Assembly (NCBI RefSeq): GCF_018882415.1
Contig: NZ_JACVOL010000001.1
Location: forward strand, 62,001 to 126,000
Source: Polynucleobacter sp. 86C-FISCH
GTDB lineage: Bacteria > Pseudomonadota > Gammaproteobacteria > Burkholderiales > Burkholderiaceae
Direction: 5' to 3'
DNA length: 64,000 nt
Of the stretch, positions 59,973-64,000 are shown piece after piece (position 1 is the stretch's first letter; each line of letters opens with the position of its first letter). The translations under genes and the position numbers were made by a program. The notes beneath the pieces are model-generated. The model was not told the origin of the DNA. It saw only the letters and a program-made list of their open reading frames with translations, and did not search any database.

Positions 59973-61613
59973 ATGGCCATCTCACCCAATAAATACATGC
60001 CCATTAGATACATTCCGTTTGGACTGTGTATTTTGGCGGCCATCGCTAGTTTTGCAGCGCTAGAGCTCCATCGGCAAGCATACCAATTCATGCTGATATT
60101 TGGATTTCTAACTTTAGTCGGCGTTTACGATCTCCTGCAAACCAAAGTGGCTATCCTGCGCAACTATCCAGTAATTGGACATTTGCGTTTCATGCTCGAA
60201 TTTATTCGCCCAGAAATTCGCCAGTACTTTATTGAGGGCGACAATGATGAAACCCCCTTCTCTAAAGAGCAACGCACTTTAGTTTATTCACGTGCCAAAG
60301 CTGTGCCCGACGAGATTCCGTTCGGCACAACTTTAGATGTGATGGCCCCGGGGTATCAATGGATTAACCAGTCGCTAGCCCCTACCCGCTTGCTGAGTCA
60401 CAACTTTCGAGTTGAGATTGGCGGTAAGGACTGTAAACAAAAGTATTCGGCCAGTATTTTTAATATCTCAGCAATGAGTTTTGGATCTCTAAGCGCTAAT
60501 GCTGTTATGGCCTTAAATCTTGGCGCCAAAAAAGGTGGTTTTGCACATGACACTGGCGAGGGATCCATCTCTAAATACCATCGCATCCATGGTGGCGACC
60601 TCATTTGGGAGATTGGCTCCGGCTACTTTGGCTGTCGCAATCCAGATGGTAGATTTAATGCTGAAAAATATACTGAGAATGCCGTTGATCCTCAGGTCAA
60701 AATGATTGAGCTGAAATTAAGTCAGGGTGCAAAGCCTGGTCATGGCGGCATTCTGCCGGGCTCAAAGGTAACAGCCGAAATTGCTGCTGCGCGCGGCGTT
60801 AAAGAAGGTGAAGCTTGCATCTCCCCTGCTTCGCATAGCGCGTTTTCTACGCCGCTAGAGCTCATGCATTTTATTAAGAAACTGCGCGACCTTTCTGGTG
60901 GAAAACCAGTTGGATTTAAATTCTGCGTGGGTCACCCATGGGAGTGGTTTGGGATTGTTAAAGCCATGCTAGAAACCGGCATCTATCCTGACTTCATTGT
61001 GGTGGATGGATCTGAAGGTGGCACAGGCGCATCACCAGTTGAATTCACTAATCACGTTGGCACACCACTGCAAGAAGGATTGCGCCTGGTTCACAACACG
61101 CTGGTTGGCGTGAATCTTCGCGATCAAATTAAGATTGGTTGCGCCGGAAAAATTATTAGCGCATTTGATATGGCAGTTGCCTTTGCCTTGGGCGCAGACT
61201 GGTGCAATAGCGCCCGTGGGTTTATGTTCTCTATTGGGTGCATTCAGGCACAGGTCTGCAATACCGGAAACTGCCCTACCGGAGTGACCACGCAAAATCC
61301 ATTGCGCCAAAAGGCTCTAGTAGTTCCGAACAAAGCCGAGCGCGTATTTAATTTCCATAATGAAACCCTAAAAACATTAAAGGCGCTGGTTGAGGCGGCA
61401 GGATTGCATCACCCTGGTGAGATTGATGCGCCACACATCATTCGACGTATCAACAAACATGAAGTACGTCTTTTATCCTTCTTGTTACCAGAAATGCCAG
61501 CAGGACTTCTGCTTACGGCCGATCACATTGATTCGAGCCTAAATTTACCGCGAGTTTTTGAACTGTATTGGCATCGCTCGCAAGCGCAGAGCTTTTCTGT
61601 CTTAAAAAACTAG
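59973..61613 (+). CDS. FMN-binding glutamate synthase family protein
   Basis: A 546-residue protein with one or two membrane helices at the N-terminus (about 12-48) and then a glutamate-synthase-type TIM barrel. Landmarks: AMSFGSLSANAVMALN, DTGEGSISKYHRIHGG, GGILPGSKVTAEIAAARGV (FMN site) and the [3Fe-4S] cysteine region CIQAQVCNTGNCPTGV. It lacks the glutaminase domain and so is not a classical GltB; it belongs to the stand-alone FMN-binding group whose reaction is unknown. The membrane segment suggests a role at the inner membrane face. Conserved CAGKIISAFDMAVAFALGAD is present. Confidence 0.9.
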   Translation: MAISPNKYMPIRYIPFGLCILAAIASFAALELHRQAYQFMLIFGFLTLVGVYDLLQTKVAILRNYPVIGHLRFMLEFIRPEIRQYFIEGDNDETPFSKEQRTLVYSRAKAVPDEIPFGTTLDVMAPGYQWINQSLAPTRLLSHNFRVEIGGKDCKQKYSASIFNISAMSFGSLSANAVMALNLGAKKGGFAHDTGEGSISKYHRIHGGDLIWEIGSGYFGCRNPDGRFNAEKYTENAVDPQVKMIELKLSQGAKPGHGGILPGSKVTAEIAAARGVKEGEACISPASHSAFSTPLELMHFIKKLRDLSGGKPVGFKFCVGHPWEWFGIVKAMLETGIYPDFIVVDGSEGGTGASPVEFTNHVGTPLQEGLRLVHNTLVGVNLRDQIKIGCAGKIISAFDMAVAFALGADWCNSARGFMFSIGCIQAQVCNTGNCPTGVTTQNPLRQKALVVPNKAERVFNFHNETLKTLKALVEAAGLHHPGEIDAPHIIRRINKHEVRLLSFLLPEMPAGLLLTADHIDSSLNLPRVFELYWHRSQAQSFSVLKN

Positions 61614-61633
61614 AGCGCTTAAGACTAACTCTT

Positions 61634-62530
61634 TTAAATCAACAGCTCTTGCTGACTGCTAAACACCCTTGACTGCCCAGTAATAGGGTCTTGGAATGAG
61701 ACCTCCTTGGCCAATAGCTGAAGAGGCTTAGAAAAGTCCAAGTCATATTCTTGATAAGGGGTCAGAACTGGGTAGATCTGATCGTTCTTAATGGGAATAC
61801 TGAGGGCATTTAGATGGCATCGAAGCTGATGTTTTTTGCCGCTACCTGGTGTTAACCGATATCTCGCGTATGGGGCCTTAACCTCCAAAACCTCAATCAG
61901 AGTATCTGAATTTGGTTCGCCCTGAACTTCATGCATCTGCAAGAAGTGCTCAGATTCCTCCAGACGACTTTGATAAGTCATTGGAAGCTTTTGTTCGAGC
62001 TCTTTTGAGTAAGGCGCAATAGCCTCATACACCTTCTTCACCACTCTATCTCTGAATAGGTTTTGGTATTGTGCCCGCTCATTCGGGTTAACCGAAAAGA
62101 TTACCAAACCAGCGGTATCTCGATCAATGCGATGAATGGGGCTTAGCGTTTGTATGCCTGTTGATTTCTTTAGGCGATTAAGCAGGGTTTGATGCAAATA
62201 AAGACCGCTCGGCGTCACAGGCAAAAAGTGGGGTTTATCTGCAACCAGAATATGCTCATCCTGGTACAGAACACTCTCTTGAAAGGGAATTTCTGGCTCG
62301 CGCTCCAGCCTTCTGAAGTAGATTAAATGCGTATTAGGGAGATATTGATCATTGGCGGATAGAGCATGGCCCTCTTGATCAAGAATAAGCCCTTCGCTGA
62401 AACGAGAGGCCCATTCCTCTTCCGCAATATGAGGAAATTGCTTTACAAAAAAAGTGAGTAAATTCGGATGGGCTTGATCAGCAGGTAAATAGACCCGCGA
62501 TGCTGATACCCCTTCTGAATTAACCTTCAT
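61634..62530 (-). CDS. RluA-family pseudouridine synthase
   Basis: A 298-residue RNA pseudouridine synthase. The catalytic Asp is in HRIDRDTAGLVIF (about residue 141). VADKPHFLPVTPSGLYL and YRLTPGSGKKHQLRCHLN are the other RluA-family motifs; the last has Gly-Lys-Lys-His in place of the common Gly-Arg-Thr-His. An N-terminal part (about 20-80) resembles the family's S4-like or linker region. The target RNA position cannot be told. Its Shine-Dalgarno GGAG, 4 bases before the ATG, lies in the stem of a hairpin (62532-62562). Confidence 0.9.
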   Translation of the reverse strand: MKVNSEGVSASRVYLPADQAHPNLLTFFVKQFPHIAEEEWASRFSEGLILDQEGHALSANDQYLPNTHLIYFRRLEREPEIPFQESVLYQDEHILVADKPHFLPVTPSGLYLHQTLLNRLKKSTGIQTLSPIHRIDRDTAGLVIFSVNPNERAQYQNLFRDRVVKKVYEAIAPYSKELEQKLPMTYQSRLEESEHFLQMHEVQGEPNSDTLIEVLEVKAPYARYRLTPGSGKKHQLRCHLNALSIPIKNDQIYPVLTPYQEYDLDFSKPLQLLAKEVSFQDPITGQSRVFSSQQELLI

Positions 62531-62531
62531 A

Positions 62532-62562
62532 AAGCTCCACTGAAAAATGCCTTTAGGAGCTT
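62532..62562 (-). promoter_or_regulatory. Hairpin that hides the ribosome-binding site
   Basis: On the minus strand AAGCTCC and GGAGCTT form a 7-base stem with a 17-base loop. The GGAG inside the second arm is the ribosome-binding site of the pseudouridine synthase (start at 62530). The stem would hide it, so translation may depend on unfolding, for example by temperature or by upstream translation of acr3. Inference from pairing only. Confidence 0.4.
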
Positions 62563-62576
62563 AGTTTAAATTAATC

Positions 62577-63623
62577 TCAAATAGCTTTGAAATATCGGTC
62601 TTTTATCCATAAGGCAACCGCAACCAAGCCTATCATGATGGGTACCTCAACAAGAGGACCGATCACCGCTGCAAATGCCGCACCAGAATTAATGCCGAAT
62701 ACAGCTATGGCAACCGCTATAGCCAGCTCAAAGTTATTACTAGAAGCAGTAAAGGATAAAGTGCAGCAACGCTTGTAATCCATGCCCATCTTGGTTGTTA
62801 TGACAAAGGTAATCACAAACATCACGCCAAAGTAAATGAGCAATGGAATTGAAATAGTCAACACATCGCCAGGCAGCTGCAGGATTAACTTGCCCTTTAA
62901 GCTAAACATCACCACGATTGTGAATAACAAGGCGATTAAAGTGATCTTCCCAATTTTTGGCACAAAGTGTTCGTGATACCACTCTTTAGAAACAAACTTG
63001 AGTGCCACGTACCTAGTTAGCAAGCCAGCGATACAAGGAATACCTAAATAGATAAAGACAGTTTTGGCAATTTCTGCAATCGTAATGCTGACGTTAGAGC
63101 CGGCCAATCCAAAGAATGGTGGCAATACTGTTAAGAAGAAATAGGCATATAAGCTAAAGAACAGAACCTGAAAAATGGCATTAAATGCTACCAAGCCAGC
63201 TGCATATTCTGTGGAGCCTTTAGCAATGTCATTCCAAACAATAACCATGGCAATACATGGTGCAATACCAATCAAGATCAGACCGGCCATGTACTCCGGT
63301 TGATCGGGAACAAAGGTAATCGCCAGAATAAACATGAATGCAGGAGCAATGATCCAATTCATTAAGAAGGCAATGGCAAAGATCTTCTTATCTCTAAAGA
63401 CATCCGGCAAGTCTTCGTAGCGCACCTTTGCAAATGGGGGATACATCATCAAAATCAAGCCAATCGCAATGGGGTAATTAGTGCTGCCCACCTGAAATGA
63501 ATTGATAAATCCCTCTACCCCAGGAAAAAAGTATCCCAAGCCAATTCCAAATGCCATCGCGGCAAAGATCCAAACCGTTAAATAGCGGTCTAGAAAAGAT
63601 AGTTTTTTAGTTAGTGAAGTCAT
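62577..63623 (-). CDS. acr3: Arsenite efflux transporter, ACR3 family
   Basis: A 348-residue inner-membrane protein with about ten helices that pumps arsenite out using the proton gradient. The family signature is clear: [20 protein letters not shown], the essential cysteine in [40 protein letters not shown], and [19 protein letters not shown] at the end. It is the ACR3 type, not the unrelated ArsB type. It starts 8 bases after arsC, so both form one arsenic operon whose regulator must lie beyond the window. Confidence 0.95.
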   Translation of the reverse strand: MTSLTKKLSFLDRYLTVWIFAAMAFGIGLGYFFPGVEGFINSFQVGSTNYPIAIGLILMMYPPFAKVRYEDLPDVFRDKKIFAIAFLMNWIIAPAFMFILAITFVPDQPEYMAGLILIGIAPCIAMVIVWNDIAKGSTEYAAGLVAFNAIFQVLFFSLYAYFFLTVLPPFFGLAGSNVSITIAEIAKTVFIYLGIPCIAGLLTRYVALKFVSKEWYHEHFVPKIGKITLIALLFTIVVMFSLKGKLILQLPGDVLTISIPLLIYFGVMFVITFVITTKMGMDYKRCCTLSFTASSNNFELAIAVAIAVFGINSGAAFAAVIGPLVEVPIMIGLVAVALWIKDRYFKAI

Positions 63624-63631
63624 GATGCTGT

Positions 63632-64000
63632 TTATATCTGTACGTGAATGTTTTTAAGACTCATGGAGTCTAATTTGTCTAACGGCATTGCAGCCAAGAT
63701 ATCAATGCGCTTTTTGAGGCCGTTCATCACCTCATTAAAAGCAGCCCTCTTTTCAATATCGGTACCCTGGACTTGGGATGGGTCTGGAAAGCCCCAGTGT
63801 GCGGTTACTGGATTACCAGGCCAGAATGGGCAGACCTCACCCGCAGCGTTGTCGCAAACAGTAACAATGAAGTCCATCTTAGGAGCATTCGGCTCGCCAA
63901 AAACATCCCAGCTTTTGGATTTGAGTAAGGCGCGGTCCATACCAAGCTCCACAGCGATATCTGCCGCAATCGGATTAACACTGGTTCCAGGTGTAGAGCC
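63632..64000 (-). CDS. arsC: Arsenate reductase, low-molecular-weight phosphatase type (5' end missing)
   Basis: The last 123 codons are in the window; the reading frame continues past 64000, so the N-terminal Cys-x5-Arg loop is not visible. The remaining part starts [20 protein letters not shown] and contains [30 protein letters not shown] with the catalytic Asp, and [12 protein letters not shown]. The extra cysteines in the CDNAAGEVC segment are the redox relay used by thioredoxin-coupled ArsC. It reduces arsenate to arsenite, which Acr3 then exports. A GTG at 63952 is an internal codon, not the start. Confidence 0.9.
   Translation of the reverse strand, partial: GSTPGTSVNPIAADIAVELGMDRALLKSKSWDVFGEPNAPKMDFIVTVCDNAAGEVCPFWPGNPVTAHWGFPDPSQVQGTDIEKRAAFNEVMNGLKKRIDILAAMPLDKLDSMSLKNIHVQI

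Noticed and set aside
1..64000. Mobile elements, prophage or CRISPR
   Set aside because: No transposase, integrase, terminal repeats or spaced direct repeats were found; the tRNA genes show no adjoining attachment-site duplication.

Overview
The window reads as a chromosomal segment of a small-genome betaproteobacterium of the Burkholderiales. Moderate GC, dense gene packing, CCA-encoding tRNAs and the gene set (Fdh1-type formate dehydrogenase, Acs, class I fumarase, purU, sox genes, Bug-type solute receptor, pga locus) fit a freshwater Polynucleobacter-like bacterium best. That assignment is inference; there is no 16S rRNA gene here. I see no insertion sequence, prophage, integrase or CRISPR array, and no gene-free stretch above 300 bases.

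Layout. 1-10.4 kb: nadB, a RelE/ParD-like toxin-antitoxin pair with a palindromic operator, a two-gene NAD-dependent formate dehydrogenase, a small lipoprotein, a DUF748 envelope protein and a YciI protein. 10.4-14.1 kb: sulfatase island 1 (sulfatase, outer-membrane barrel, membrane-anchored formylglycine-generating enzyme, FGE). 14.2-20.7 kb: tRNA-Ser, acs, fumarase, murI and a tonB-exbB-exbD set. 20.8-27.9 kb: sulfatase island 2 (two large sulfatase lipoproteins with dockerin-like tails around a Kelch beta-propeller lipoprotein, then a second anchored FGE). 28-33 kb: tRNA-Leu, penicillin-acylase-family enzyme, small envelope proteins and purU. 32.9-37.7 kb: one minus-strand operon in which a xanthine-oxidase-family molybdenum hydroxylase (2Fe-2S and Mo subunits) runs straight into soxX-soxY-soxZ-soxA, without soxB or soxCD.

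37.8-45.0 kb: lrgAB, an omega-aminotransferase, a Bug receptor, a gamma-glutamyltransferase-like enzyme, a Pif1-like helicase and a SUMF1 protein lacking the catalytic cysteines. 45.2-57.1 kb: a biofilm region with poly-N-acetylglucosamine genes split into divergent pgaCD and pgaAB, then two tandem pairs of c-di-GMP genes (each an HD-GYP gene followed by a GGDEF gene) with an alanine-rich helical protein between them. 57.1-64 kb: tRNA-His, dusA, small lipoprotein and stress-type genes with an FNR-like box, an FMN glutamate-synthase-like protein, a pseudouridine synthase, and an arsenic operon (acr3, arsC) cut by the window end.

The best candidates for undescribed biology are the molybdenum hydroxylase-soxXYZA operon, whose SoxY lacks the usual GGCGG tail, and the paired sulfatase islands, which look like an envelope-surface sulfatase assembly with cofactor maturation placed outside the cytoplasm. 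All functions are read from motifs and gene order by eye; no database search was run.
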